A stretch of DNA of 64,000 nt from Rubrivivax sp. (GTDB lineage Bacteria > Pseudomonadota > Gammaproteobacteria > Burkholderiales > Burkholderiaceae_C), in the NCBI GenBank assembly GCA_016719535.1, contig JADJYX010000012.1, positions 1 to 64,000 on the forward strand. Direction: 5' to 3'. The notes under the pieces are model-generated. The model did no database searches. It saw only the letters and a list, made by a program, of their open reading frames with translations, and was not told where the DNA came from. The position numbers and the translations under genes are program-made. Position 1 is the stretch's first letter; every line of letters starts with the position of its first letter. This document shows, in pieces, positions 53,375 through 62,529 of the stretch.

Positions 53375-54556
53375 TCACAGCCTTTCGATGATGGTCACGT
53401 TGGCCATGCCGCCGCCTTCGCACATGGTCTGCAGGCCGTAGCGGCCGCCGCGCTGCTGCAGCACATGGATCAGCGTCGTCATCAGCTTGGTGCCCGAGGC
53501 GCCCAGCGGGTGGCCGAGCGCGATGGCGCCGCCGTTGACATTGAGCTTCGCCGGGTCGGCACCCGTGGCCTGCAGCCAGGCCAGCGGCACCGGCGCAAAG
53601 GCCTCGTTGACCTCGAAGGCGTCGATGTCGTCGATGCTCAGGCCGGCCTTCTGCAACGCGCGCTGGGTGGCGGGGATCGGCGCCTCGAGCATGATCACCG
53701 GGTCGTGCCCCAGCAGCGACAGGTGGTGCACACGCGCCAGCGGTTTCAGGCCCAGCGCCTTCAGCCCGCGCTCGCTGACCACCATCACGCCGGTGGCGCC
53801 GTCGGCGATCTGGCTGGCATTGGCGGCCGTGATGACGCCGCCCTCCTGCAGCAGCTTGACGCCGGCGATGCCTTCCAGCGACACATCGAAGCGGATGCCT
53901 TCGTCCACCGTGTGCAGCTCGCCGTTGTCACTGCCGCCGTCGCTGCGTTTGACCGCCACCGGCACGATCTCGGCTCGGAAGCGGCCGGCGTGGGTGGCGG
54001 CAATGGCGCGCTGGTGGCTCTCGTACGAGAAGCGGTCGAGCCTGTCCTTCGACAGCCCGTATTTCTTGGCCAGCATCTCGGCCCCCAGAAACTGGCTGAA
54101 TTCGATGCCGGGGTAGCGCACCTGCATCTCCGGGCTCATGTAGAAGCCCAGGCCCGCCTTGCGCGGCAGGCTGCTGGCGGTGCCCATGGGCACGCGCGTC
54201 ATGCTCTCGACGCCGGCGGCGATCACGCAGTCCTGCGTGCCCGACATCACCGCCTGCGCCGCGAAGTGCAGCGCCTGCTGGCTGCTGCCGCACTGGCGGT
54301 CGATCGAGGTGCCGGGCACCGATTCAGGCAGCTTGCTGGCCAGCACCGCGTTGCGCGCCACGTTGTTCGACTGCTCGCCGACCTGCATCGTGCAGCCCAT
54401 GATCACGTCCTCGACCGCGGCGGGGTCGATGCCGGTGCGGTCGACCAGCGCATTGAGCACCTGCGCGCCGAGGTCGGCAGGGTGCCAGCCGGACAGGCGG
54501 CCATGGCGCCGCCCGGCGGCGGTGCGCACGGCGGCGACGATGAAGGCTTCGGCCAT
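53375..54556 (-). CDS. Acetyl-CoA C-acyltransferase (thiolase)
   Basis: A 393-residue thiolase II with the three active-site motifs: nucleophile Cys in SIDRQCGSSQQALHFAAQAV, His in NGGAIALGHPLGASGTK, and the second Cys in LQTMCEGGGMANVTII. It cleaves 3-ketoacyl-CoA in beta-oxidation. ATG 54556 has GGAG well placed upstream. It is the first gene of the operon with two crotonases; an acyl-CoA dehydrogenase and ligase lie 2-4 kb away on the other strand. Confidence 0.94.
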   Translation of the reverse strand: MAEAFIVAAVRTAAGRRHGRLSGWHPADLGAQVLNALVDRTGIDPAAVEDVIMGCTMQVGEQSNNVARNAVLASKLPESVPGTSIDRQCGSSQQALHFAAQAVMSGTQDCVIAAGVESMTRVPMGTASSLPRKAGLGFYMSPEMQVRYPGIEFSQFLGAEMLAKKYGLSKDRLDRFSYESHQRAIAATHAGRFRAEIVPVAVKRSDGGSDNGELHTVDEGIRFDVSLEGIAGVKLLQEGGVITAANASQIADGATGVMVVSERGLKALGLKPLARVHHLSLLGHDPVIMLEAPIPATQRALQKAGLSIDDIDAFEVNEAFAPVPLAWLQATGADPAKLNVNGGAIALGHPLGASGTKLMTTLIHVLQQRGGRYGLQTMCEGGGMANVTIIERL

Positions 54557-54724
54557 GGGGTGTCTCCTGTGGGTAAAGGGACATGCACCGGGCATCGTGC
54601 AGGCGGTGCCGGCACCGAACGCAGGATAGGCGGCCGGGCCGATCCGGGCGTCAGCGCCCGCCCGCGCCCCGGCGCCAGCGCGGTCTGCCCTGGACGTGGC
54701 GCGCGCGATACCGGGCGGCGGCCA

Positions 54725-55123
54725 TCACTTCGACTGCGCGCTCGACGCCGCCTTGTCGTAGGCCTGGCTCAGGTCCTTGTAGGCATTGGAGAAGCCTTCC
54801 TTGGTGGCGTCCCAGGTCTTGGCGGCCGACTTCTGCATCTTGTTCAGCTCGGCCTGCGCGACCTTGCGCTTGGCCTGCAACTCCTTCATGTTCTGCTCGT
54901 GCGCCTTGCGCGCTTCGCCGCTCGACTTGGCGATCTCCTTCTTCAGCGCAGCGATCTGCCGGTCGGTGGCGGCGATCATCTGCTTGCCCTCGGCCACGGC
55001 CTCGGTCTTGCGTTCGTGGGCGTAGGACTTGATCTTTTCCCAGGCCGTGGGCTCGGCGGCCATCGAAAGCGCCGACGTCAGGGCCAGGGCGGCCACGGAC
55101 AGGGTCTTGAGCAGGATGTTCAT
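54725..55123 (-). CDS. Exported coiled-coil protein of unknown function
   Basis: A 132-residue protein with a signal peptide (MNILLKTLSVAALALTSALS, cleavage after MAAEP region) and a highly charged helical remainder (VAEGKQMIAATDRQIAALKK; NMKELQAKRKVAQAELNKMQ; ending AASSAQSK), predicted to form coiled coils in the periplasm. No named family is recognised. It is a single gene, divergent from the HDOD protein. Confidence 0.7.
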   Translation of the reverse strand: MNILLKTLSVAALALTSALSMAAEPTAWEKIKSYAHERKTEAVAEGKQMIAATDRQIAALKKEIAKSSGEARKAHEQNMKELQAKRKVAQAELNKMQKSAAKTWDATKEGFSNAYKDLSQAYDKAASSAQSK

Positions 55124-55298
55124 GGTCTTCAACGGGGTGGCACGAAAGCCGCCATTCAAACATGCCGGCAGACCGGATGGCGAACAGCGGCGCCGGGGGA
55201 CCGCTGTTCCGCGCATTGCCGCGGGACACGGCCACCGACAATGCGCCTGACCCCGTCCGGCGCCCTGCCGCGACGGTCAACCAGGGGGCGCGAGCCGC

Positions 55299-56420
55299 AT
55301 GGACCTGATCTGGATCGGAGGCGCTGCGGCCGGGCTCGGCGCCGTCGTCGCCACCCTGCTGTGGCGGCGTGCGCCGGCCCGCCGCCACGAGCCGGCAAGA
55401 CCGAAGGCGGCTGCGCCGCGCGCTGCGGCACGGCCGCCGCTGCCGACGCCCGAGCGCCTCGCCTCGCCACCCGCCGACACCACGCCGCAGCCGCCGGCGC
55501 TGGCGGCCTTCGCGCCGCGGCACCTGGACGATCTGCCCGCCGAACGCCGCGCCGGCTATCTGCAGGTCTTCAAGGACGTGCCGCGCCCGCCGCGGCTGAT
55601 GCACCACCTGCTGTCGCCCGAGTTTTTCCTGGCCGCCGGCTCGGCGCAGCTGGTCGACCTGATCAGCGCCGAACCGCTGATCGCCGCCAAGGTGCTGGCC
55701 ACCGTCAATTCATCGATCTACGGCCTGGCGCAGCCGGTCACCGGCATCGGCCAGGCGGTGACCTACCTGGGCCTGAATACGGTGCGCAGCCTGTGCGTGC
55801 AGAACATCCTGCGCTCGACCTTCCTGCCCGACGGCGCCGAGCGCAAGGTGCGGCTCGAGACCGCCTGGGCCGCCAGCGCCCTGGCCAGCGAACTGGCGCA
55901 ACGCCTGTCGCACGAGCTCGGGCTGGAGGACCGGGGCGCCGGTGTCAGCGCGGTCGTGCTGTCCTTCCTGGGCCGGCTGGCCACGGTGGCGCGCACGCCC
56001 TTGCCGGTCCTGGAAACCATCCCCGCGCGCGGGCTGCTCGAGCGCATGCGCGCCGAGCAGGACAAGCTCGGGCTGCCGGCCGGCGAGATCGGCCGCCTGC
56101 TGATGACCGAATGGGGCCTGCCCGCGAGCGTGATCGCCGACGCCGCCGACCTCGACCGCATCCTGGTCACGCCGCCCGCGGCCGATGCGCGCGGCACGCG
56201 GCTCGCGCTCGGCTACCTGTGCGCGCGCCTGGGCGAACGGCTGGCCAGCGGGGAACTGCCCGACCTGGCCGCGCTGGACCTCGCCGCCGACACCAGCGCC
56301 GAGCTGTTTCACTGGCGCAGCGTGCTCGCGCACAAGCCGCTGGCGCGCGTGGGCGAACTGGTGTGCAGCCGCGACCTCGTCAGCGCGATCGACCGCATGC
56401 GCGCGGCGCTGCGGCTCTGA
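55299..56420 (+). CDS. HDOD-domain protein
   Basis: A 373-residue protein with one N-terminal hydrophobic helix (MDLIWIGGAAAGLGAVVATL), a Pro/Ala linker, and an HDOD domain (FLAAGSAQLVDLISAEPLIA; AKVLATVNSSIYGLAQPVTG; GIGQAVTYLGLNTVRSLCVQ; TAWAASALASELAQRL). HDOD domains look like HD phosphohydrolases without the metal site and serve in signalling. The membrane anchor is uncommon. Confidence 0.82.
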   Translation: MDLIWIGGAAAGLGAVVATLLWRRAPARRHEPARPKAAAPRAAARPPLPTPERLASPPADTTPQPPALAAFAPRHLDDLPAERRAGYLQVFKDVPRPPRLMHHLLSPEFFLAAGSAQLVDLISAEPLIAAKVLATVNSSIYGLAQPVTGIGQAVTYLGLNTVRSLCVQNILRSTFLPDGAERKVRLETAWAASALASELAQRLSHELGLEDRGAGVSAVVLSFLGRLATVARTPLPVLETIPARGLLERMRAEQDKLGLPAGEIGRLLMTEWGLPASVIADAADLDRILVTPPAADARGTRLALGYLCARLGERLASGELPDLAALDLAADTSAELFHWRSVLAHKPLARVGELVCSRDLVSAIDRMRAALRL

Positions 56421-56432
56421 CGCGCTGCGCCG

Positions 56433-56798
56433 TCAGCGGCCGCAGGTGCCGCCGCGCGTCACCGTGCCGTCCCTGCATTCGGTGAGGATGTCGTCGTGCG
56501 GGCGGCGCGCCGGCGCGCTGCCGGCGCCGAACTGCCGGTAGACGAGCTTGCGCGCGCCGCGCTCGCACTGGCCCACCACGCGGCCCGGTGCCGATGCCGC
56601 GGCATCGACCGCGGTGACGCTGAAATGCACGACGCCGGCGGCGCGGATCCGGGCCTCGATGCGCGCGCGCAGGTCTTCGCAGGCGGTGCCCGCGGGTGCG
56701 GGCTGGGCCGGTGCGGGCTGGGCCGGTGCGGGCTGGGCATGCGCCTGGGTGGCCAGCAGCAGGCCCGCCAGGCCGGGTGCGAGCATCTTCATCCTCAT
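56433..56798 (-). CDS. DUF1161 periplasmic protein
   Basis: A 121-residue exported protein: signal peptide ending TQAHA, three tandem copies of a QPAPA repeat, and a DUF1161 domain (ACEDLRARIEARIRAAGVVH; VVGQCERGARKLVYRQFG; ending RGGTCGR). Cysteines are spaced for disulfides. Function is unknown. Convergent with the HDOD gene (12 bases between ends). Start could be 56798 or 56792. Confidence 0.75.
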   Translation of the reverse strand: MRMKMLAPGLAGLLLATQAHAQPAPAQPAPAQPAPAGTACEDLRARIEARIRAAGVVHFSVTAVDAAASAPGRVVGQCERGARKLVYRQFGAGSAPARRPHDDILTECRDGTVTRGGTCGR

Positions 56799-56946
56799 GG
56801 CTCGCGAGCATACACAGCGCGTCCGGCGCAGCGGGTCCTGAATCCTGTCCCCGACGTGATTGCCCGCGCTGGCCGCCGCCGATAGGCTGCCGCCACCCTC
56901 GATCAACCCGCAACGCGTGCCGCGCCGGCGCGCCAGGAGATACGGC

Positions 56947-58164
56947 ATGGACTTTTCGCATTCCCCCAAGGTGGTGGCGCTGCAGGAGCGGATGATGGCC
57001 TTCGTGCGCGAGCACGTGATCCCGGCCGAGACCGCGTTCAACGAAGAGATGGAGGCCTTCCGCGCCGCCGGCAACCCCTGGCAGCCGACGCAGACGATGG
57101 AGCGGCTCAAAGCCCAGGCCAAGGCCGCCGGGCTGTGGAACATGTTTCTGCCCGAGAGCGAGCTCGGCGCCGGGCTTACCAACCTGGAATATGCGCCGCT
57201 GTGCGAGATCATGGGCCGCTGGCCGCTGACCGCCGAAGCCATGAACTGCTCGGCCCCCGATACCGGCAACATGGAGGTGCTGGAGCGCTACGGCACCGAG
57301 GAGCACAAGGCACGCTGGCTGGTGCCGCTGCTCGACGGCCGCATCCGCTCGGGTTTTGCGATGACCGAGCCGGCGGTGGCTTCGTCCGACGCCACCAACA
57401 TCGAATGCCGCATTCAGCGCCAGGGTGACGAATACGTCATCAACGGCCGCAAGTGGTGGACCAGCGGCGCCATGGACCCGCGCTGCCAGATCCTGGTGCT
57501 GATGGGCAAGACCGACCCCGAGGCGGCCACCTACCGCCAGCAGTCGATGATCCTCGTGCCCACCGCCACGCCGGGTGTGAAGGTCGAGCGCCATCTCACG
57601 GTCTTCGGCTACGACCATGCGCCGCACGGCCATGCCGAGGTCAGCTTCACCAACGTGCGCGTGCCGGCGGCGAACATCCTGCTCGGCGAAGGCCGCGGCT
57701 TCGAGATCGCGCAGGGCCGCCTGGGGCCGGGCCGCATCCACCACTGCATGCGCCTGATCGGCGCCGCCGAACGTGCGCTGGAGCTGATGTGCCGCCGCGC
57801 GCTGGTGCGCAAGCCCTTCGGCCGCCCGCTGTCGGACCAGGGCGTGACGCGCGAGCGCATCGCCAATGCCCGCATCCTGATCGACCAGGCGCGCTTCCTC
57901 ACGCTCAACGCCGCCGACCGCATGGACAAGGTGGGCAACAAGCACGCCAAGAAGGAGATCGCGATGATCAAGGTGGCCGCGCCCAACATGGCCTGCCAGG
58001 TGATCGACTGGGCGCTGCAGGTGCACGGCGGCGCCGGCGTCAGCGAGGACACGCCGCTGGCCCACATGTATGCCGCCGCGCGCACCATCCGCTTTGCCGA
58101 CGGCCCCGACGAGGTGCACCGCAACCAGATCGGCAAGCTCGAACTGGCGCAATACTTGAAGTGA
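56947..58164 (+). CDS. Acyl-CoA dehydrogenase (ACAD10/11-like)
   Basis: A 405-residue flavoenzyme for the first step of beta-oxidation. FAD/acyl-CoA motifs are FAMTEPAVASSDATNIECRI, INGRKWWTSGAMDPRCQILV, RRALVRKPFGRPLSDQGVTR, DWALQVHGGAGVSEDTPLAH and the end TIRFADGPDEVHRNQIGKLE. AGGAG precedes ATG 56947. It is followed 95 bases later by an acyl-CoA ligase, which would supply its substrate. Confidence 0.93.
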   Translation: MDFSHSPKVVALQERMMAFVREHVIPAETAFNEEMEAFRAAGNPWQPTQTMERLKAQAKAAGLWNMFLPESELGAGLTNLEYAPLCEIMGRWPLTAEAMNCSAPDTGNMEVLERYGTEEHKARWLVPLLDGRIRSGFAMTEPAVASSDATNIECRIQRQGDEYVINGRKWWTSGAMDPRCQILVLMGKTDPEAATYRQQSMILVPTATPGVKVERHLTVFGYDHAPHGHAEVSFTNVRVPAANILLGEGRGFEIAQGRLGPGRIHHCMRLIGAAERALELMCRRALVRKPFGRPLSDQGVTRERIANARILIDQARFLTLNAADRMDKVGNKHAKKEIAMIKVAAPNMACQVIDWALQVHGGAGVSEDTPLAHMYAAARTIRFADGPDEVHRNQIGKLELAQYLK

Positions 58165-58259
58165 CCCCCCCGGAGCGGCCTCCCGGCCCCGCCGGCGGAC
58201 CGGCAAGGCCGGATCCGCAGCGGCCGCTTGACGCGTCGCTCACATAGACTCGCCATCCC

Positions 58260-59933
58260 ATGTCCGATCTGCACCTGCCGTTCTGGCCCGCGCACGCACC
58301 GAAGCACCTGTGGGTGCCCGAAACGCACCTCTACCGCAACGTCGAGGTGTCGGCGATGCGCTTCCCGCGCAAGCCGTTCGTCATCTTCTACGACACGGTG
58401 ATCGACTATGCGCGCTTCCAGCGCGAGACCGAGGCCATCGCCGGCTGGCTGCAGCAGCGCTGCGGGGTGAAGAAGGGCGACCGCGTGCTGCTGGACATGC
58501 AGAACAGCCCGCAGTTCATGGCGGCCTTCTACGGCATCCTGCGCGCCGATGCGGTGGTGGTGCCGGTCAACCCGATGAACCTCACCGACGAGCTGCGCCA
58601 CTATGTGAAGGACAGCGGCGCCAGGGTCGCCTTCGCGGCGCAGGAGCTGCTGCCGCGCATCGGCCCGCTGCTGGCGCCGGGGCAGGACGGGCATCTGGAC
58701 CATCTGATCGTCGCCACCTATGGCGACTACCTGGAGGCCGACACCGACCTGCCGGTGCCCGAGTTCGTGCGCGCGCCGCGCGTGGCGCTGACGCAGCCCG
58801 GCGCCTTGGCCTGGATGGACATGCTGGCCGCCGACCTGCGCCCGGGCCCGATCGCGGCCGGCCCCGACGACCTGGCCGTGATGCCCTATACCTCGGGCAC
58901 CACCGGCCACCCCAAGGGCTGCATGCACACGCACCGCAGCACGATGTACAACGCCGTCGCCGGCGGCGTCTGGGGGCAGGTCAACCAGGGCGGCGTGGGG
59001 CTGGCGGTGCTGCCGATGTTCCACGTCACCGGCATGCAGGCCAACCTCAACGGCACCCTCTTCAACGGCACCACCGTCGTCATCCTGCCGCGCTGGGACC
59101 GCGATGCCGCGGCACGCTGCGTCGAGAAGCACCGCATCACCGGCATGGCGCTGATCACCGCGATGGTGATCGACTTCATGGCCAACCCGAAACTCGAGGA
59201 CTACGACCTGTCCAGCCTGCGCCGCATCTCCGGCGGCGGCGCCAGCATGCCGCGCGCCGTGGCGCTGGCGCTGGAGCACAAGCTGGGCATGAAATACGGC
59301 GAGGGCTACGGCATGTCCGAGACCATGGCCGCCACCCACAGCAACCCGCCCGAGCGGCCCAAGGAACAATGCCTGGGCATGCCGACCTTCGACGTCGACG
59401 CACGTGTCGTCGACCCGGCGACGATGCAGGAACTGCCGCAGGGCCAGACCGGCGAGATCATCGTGCACGGCCCGCAGGTCATGCAGGGCTACTGGAACCA
59501 GCCCGAGGCCACCGCCGAGGCCTTCGTCGACATCGACGGCAAGCGCTTCCTGCGCACCGGCGATCTGGCCTTCGTCGACGAGGAGGGCTATTTCTTCTTC
59601 GTCGACCGCCTCAAGCGCATGATCAATGCCGCCGGCTTCAAGGTCTGGCCCGCCGAGGTGGAGGCCATGCTGTACCAGCACCCGGCGATCCAGGAGGCCT
59701 GCGTGATCGCCAGCAGCGACCCGCGCCGCGGCGAGACGGTGAAGGCCGTGATCGTGCTCAAGCCCGCCCATGTCGGCCAGGTCACCGAGCAGCAGATCGC
59801 CGACTGGGCGCACGAGCACATGGCCGCCTACAAGGCGCCGCGCATCGTGCAGTTCGTCGATCAGCTGCCCAAGAGCGGCACCGGCAAGGTGATGTGGCGC
59901 CACCTGCAGGAGCAGGAGAAGTCCGGCGGCTGA
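58260..59933 (+). CDS. Long-chain fatty acid-CoA ligase (AMP-forming)
   Basis: A 557-residue adenylate-forming enzyme. Motifs: P-loop PYTSGTTGHPKGCMHTH, GEGYGMSETMAATHSNPPER, FLRTGDLAFVDEEGYFFFVD, RLKRMINAAGFKVWPAEVEA and the catalytic Lys in SGTGKVMWRHLQ. It activates a fatty acid to acyl-CoA for the acyl-CoA dehydrogenase encoded just upstream. Confidence 0.93.
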   Translation: MSDLHLPFWPAHAPKHLWVPETHLYRNVEVSAMRFPRKPFVIFYDTVIDYARFQRETEAIAGWLQQRCGVKKGDRVLLDMQNSPQFMAAFYGILRADAVVVPVNPMNLTDELRHYVKDSGARVAFAAQELLPRIGPLLAPGQDGHLDHLIVATYGDYLEADTDLPVPEFVRAPRVALTQPGALAWMDMLAADLRPGPIAAGPDDLAVMPYTSGTTGHPKGCMHTHRSTMYNAVAGGVWGQVNQGGVGLAVLPMFHVTGMQANLNGTLFNGTTVVILPRWDRDAAARCVEKHRITGMALITAMVIDFMANPKLEDYDLSSLRRISGGGASMPRAVALALEHKLGMKYGEGYGMSETMAATHSNPPERPKEQCLGMPTFDVDARVVDPATMQELPQGQTGEIIVHGPQVMQGYWNQPEATAEAFVDIDGKRFLRTGDLAFVDEEGYFFFVDRLKRMINAAGFKVWPAEVEAMLYQHPAIQEACVIASSDPRRGETVKAVIVLKPAHVGQVTEQQIADWAHEHMAAYKAPRIVQFVDQLPKSGTGKVMWRHLQEQEKSGG

Positions 59934-59999
59934 AACCCGCGGGCGCGTGCGGCGCGGATCGGTTCATACTGCGTCACCCTGCCTCCGAAGGGAGCCGGC

Positions 60000-60707
60000 A
60001 TGCACGCCATTCACCACACGGACTGGACCTCGCTGCGGCGCCAGATCCCGAACTGGCCGCAGTGGTGGCCGTCGCTGCGCGGCGGCCTGTGGGCACTGGC
60101 GCTGTTTGCGCTCGGCCTGTGGCTGGTGCGGCGCCACGCCGGCCTGATCCAGGGCACCCTCGACGACTGGCAGGCGCTGGGGCTGCTGGGCTATTTCGGC
60201 AGTTCGGTGCTGGCGGTGCTGGTGCCGGCCTTGAGCAACCTGCCGCTGCTGCCGCTGGCGGTGACGGCCTGGGGCACGCTGCCTGCCGCCGCGCTGCTGC
60301 TGGCGGGCTGGACGGTGGGGTCGGTGCTGGCCTTCGTGCTGGCGCGCCTGGCCCGCGGACCGGTCGAGCGGCACATGCCGGCGGTGATGCGCCTGGCCGA
60401 CATCGACCGCCTGATCCATCCCCGGCACCGGCTGTGGTCGCTGATCATGCTGCGCATGAGCTTCCCGGTCGACGTGCTGTCGCATGCACTCGGGCTGTTC
60501 AGCCAGCGCACCACCTGGGTCGAGGTGGCGCTGTCGACGGCCATCGGCGGCGCGCCGTTTGCCGCGCTGTTCGCCTTCGTGCCCACGCTGCCACCGGGCT
60601 GGCAGGCCCTGACGCTGGGGCTCTCCGTCGGGGGCTTCGCGGTCTATGCGTTGTGGATCCTGCGCGCCGGGCCCGCAGCCGTCGCGCGCGACACCGCTGG
60701 GCCTTGA
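60000..60707 (+). CDS. VTT/DedA-related membrane protein (TVP38/TMEM64-like)
   Basis: A 235-residue multi-pass membrane protein with the VTT-domain pattern: SSVLAVLVPALSNLPLLPLA, AGWTVGSVLAFVLARLARGP, VMRLADIDRLIHPRHRLWSL and LRMSFPVDVLSHALGLFSQR. Such proteins are thought to move lipids or affect membrane homeostasis. GGGAG precedes the ATG. It sits 66 bases after the acyl-CoA ligase gene. Confidence 0.78.
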   Translation: MHAIHHTDWTSLRRQIPNWPQWWPSLRGGLWALALFALGLWLVRRHAGLIQGTLDDWQALGLLGYFGSSVLAVLVPALSNLPLLPLAVTAWGTLPAAALLLAGWTVGSVLAFVLARLARGPVERHMPAVMRLADIDRLIHPRHRLWSLIMLRMSFPVDVLSHALGLFSQRTTWVEVALSTAIGGAPFAALFAFVPTLPPGWQALTLGLSVGGFAVYALWILRAGPAAVARDTAGP

Positions 60708-61252
60708 TGCGCCCCACCGCCTGGCCGCCATCGCCTGGCGCGAACAGCAGGTCGGTGACGCGCAGCCCGGTATCGGACTGCACACCCTGCCCCTGCAGCC
60801 GGCGCACCCGGGGCCGCACGATCGAGTCGAGGCTGCAGCAGCGGGTCGACGGGACGATCCGCATCGTCTCGGGACCGGAGACCAGGCGCCAACAGTCGCA
60901 GGACGCGCAGCCGGTCGCGCGGCAACGCCACCGCGTCGTGCCTGACCTCGAAGCCGAACATGCTGCACCACGTCCGCCAGAAACCCGACCCGAAGAAGGG
61001 CGGCTCGAAGCCGGCATCGATGCGCTGGCCATCGATGTCCTCCTCGGGCTGCAGCATCCGCTTGATCCGATCGGCGCGGTCGCGGTTGCGCAGCCCCCGG
61101 CACGACCGATCGGCGCCCTGCCCGCCGGCCACGCCGACGTCACGGATCAGGAAGACGGCGATGGCAAGGCCGGCGATGCCGGCACCGACCGGATGCGCCT
61201 GCAACAGTGGGGTGGGGCGTCGGGGCTTACAGGCCAACGATGCTGGCGCCAT
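60644..61252 (-). CDS. Possible membrane-anchored hypothetical protein, perhaps frameshifted
   Basis: A minus-strand frame starting MAPASLACKPRR has one hydrophobic helix (VGAGIAGLAIAVFLIRDVGV) and then fairly protein-like sequence (RADRIKRMLQPEEDIDGQRI; FEPPFFGSGFWRTWCSMFGF; EVRHDAVALPRDRLRVLRLL). Near 60890 the quality switches to another frame (VSGPETMRIVPSTRCCSLDS; LRVTDLLFAPGDGGQAVGRI), which suggests a frameshift. The frame overlaps the end of the VTT gene. No family is recognised, so this is a candidate only. Confidence 0.35.
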   Translation of the reverse strand: MAPASLACKPRRPTPLLQAHPVGAGIAGLAIAVFLIRDVGVAGGQGADRSCRGLRNRDRADRIKRMLQPEEDIDGQRIDAGFEPPFFGSGFWRTWCSMFGFEVRHDAVALPRDRLRVLRLLAPGLRSRDDADRPVDPLLQPRLDRAAPGAPAAGAGCAVRYRAARHRPAVRARRWRPGGGAHQGPAVSRATAAGPARRIHNA

Positions 61253-61369
61253 CGGGCGCTGCTCGGGTTGGCCCGACCGTCGTGCAACGAACGCGCCGCG
61301 TCGGCCCGTCAGGCGGATTGCGCCGGCGGCGACGACAATGGTCGCGTGGGATCGGACCGGAGCACAGCC

Positions 61370-62272
61370 ATGACCGCCAATCGCCAGCGCGGGCTGCGCG
61401 CCGCCCTCGCCCTGACGCTGGTGGTGGCCGGCTGCGCCAGCACGCCCGCGGGCGAAACCACCGACCCCGCGTTGCGCGAGGCCGTCTTCACGCTGCCCGT
61501 GCCCGGCATGGGTGCCGGCATCGTCGTCACCGCCTACCGGCCGCCGGGTGCCGGGCCATTTCCCTGGATCCTGCTGAGCCACGGCACCGCACCCGATGCC
61601 GAGGCCAACCGCCGCATCGGCCGCTACCGCCAGCCGGCCCTGGTGCACGAGTGGCTGCGCCGCGGCTGGGCCGTGGTGGTGCCGGTGCGCCGTGGGTATG
61701 GCGCCAGCGGCGGCGAACGACCGGCCGACAGCTTCGGCAGCTGTGCGCGACCGGACTTCGCCCGCGCCGGCGAGGGCGCGGCACTGGACCTGCGCACCGC
61801 CATCGACTGGGCGCGGTCGCAAACCGATCTGGATGCCGGCCGCTGGTTGCTGGTCGGACAGAGCGCCGGCGGCTTTGCCTCCATCGTCACCGCGGCGCAG
61901 CAGCCGCCCGGCCTGGCCGCGGTGCTGGCCTTTGCCCCCGGGCGCGGCGGCAATCCGGCCACGCGGCCCGGCGCGCCCTGTGCCGCGGACCGGCTGGCCG
62001 ATCTCTTCGCCAGCGTTGCACCGCGCATCAGCGTGCCGGTGCTGTGGTTCTACGCCGAGAACGACCAGTACATCGGTCCGACGGTGCAGCGGCTGTGGTT
62101 CGAGCGCTTCCGCGCCGCCGGTGGCCAGGGGCGGCTGGTGGTGGTGCCCCCCTTCCGGCACCGCCTGGGGCATGGCGTGGTAACGGCGCCGGAGGGCATC
62201 CCGCTGTGGACGGCCGCAGTGCACGACTTTCTGCATGCGTACCGACCGGACCTGCCCTTCGCGCGGCCGTGA
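61370..62272 (+). CDS. Alpha/beta-hydrolase lipoprotein
   Basis: A 300-residue lipoprotein: leader LRAALALTLVVAGC with lipobox VAGC, followed by an alpha/beta-hydrolase fold. Features are ILLSHGTAPDAEANRRIGRY, the nucleophile elbow LLVGQSAGGFAS, the acid in YAENDQYIGP and a final His region HRLGHGVV. It resembles dienelactone-hydrolase or BAAT-type esterases. The substrate is unknown. Confidence 0.82.
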   Translation: MTANRQRGLRAALALTLVVAGCASTPAGETTDPALREAVFTLPVPGMGAGIVVTAYRPPGAGPFPWILLSHGTAPDAEANRRIGRYRQPALVHEWLRRGWAVVVPVRRGYGASGGERPADSFGSCARPDFARAGEGAALDLRTAIDWARSQTDLDAGRWLLVGQSAGGFASIVTAAQQPPGLAAVLAFAPGRGGNPATRPGAPCAADRLADLFASVAPRISVPVLWFYAENDQYIGPTVQRLWFERFRAAGGQGRLVVVPPFRHRLGHGVVTAPEGIPLWTAAVHDFLHAYRPDLPFARP

Positions 62273-62478
62273 AGCCTGCCGGCCAGCCGTCGAGCCGCCC
62301 CATCTCGATCAACGCCCGCGCCGCCGGCGACAGCACAGCGGACTTGCGCATCGCCCACAACGGCCGGCGTTCGGTGCGCAGGCCCGCCAGACGCGCCACC
62401 ACCAGGCCGAAGGACCGCGCGAAGGCCACGATGCCCTGGTGCAGAAGGAGACCACCTGCTGGACCGAGGTGATCAAGG
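62273..62478 (-). pseudogene. LysR-family regulator, C-terminal remnant
   Basis: Reading from 62478 leftwards, one frame gives ITSVQQVVSFCTRAS and a second continues GIVAFARSFGLVVARLAG, then LRTERRPLWAMRKSAVLSPA and ARALIEMG. Together these resemble the end of a LysR substrate-binding domain with a frameshift. The N-terminus is lost. It is divergent from a CoA-transferase fragment, a common LysR-CaiB pairing. Confidence 0.5.
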
Positions 62479-62529
62479 CCAGGAATCTTCGTGCCGACTG
62501 CGCGGCACGCGCTGCAAGCAGATGCCGCC

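Noticed and set aside
58310..62272. A 1320-codon open frame on the plus strand
   Set aside because: It is a high-GC shadow: its first part is out of frame with the clear acyl-CoA ligase and VTT genes. Only the final 300 residues (61370-62272) are a real hydrolase.
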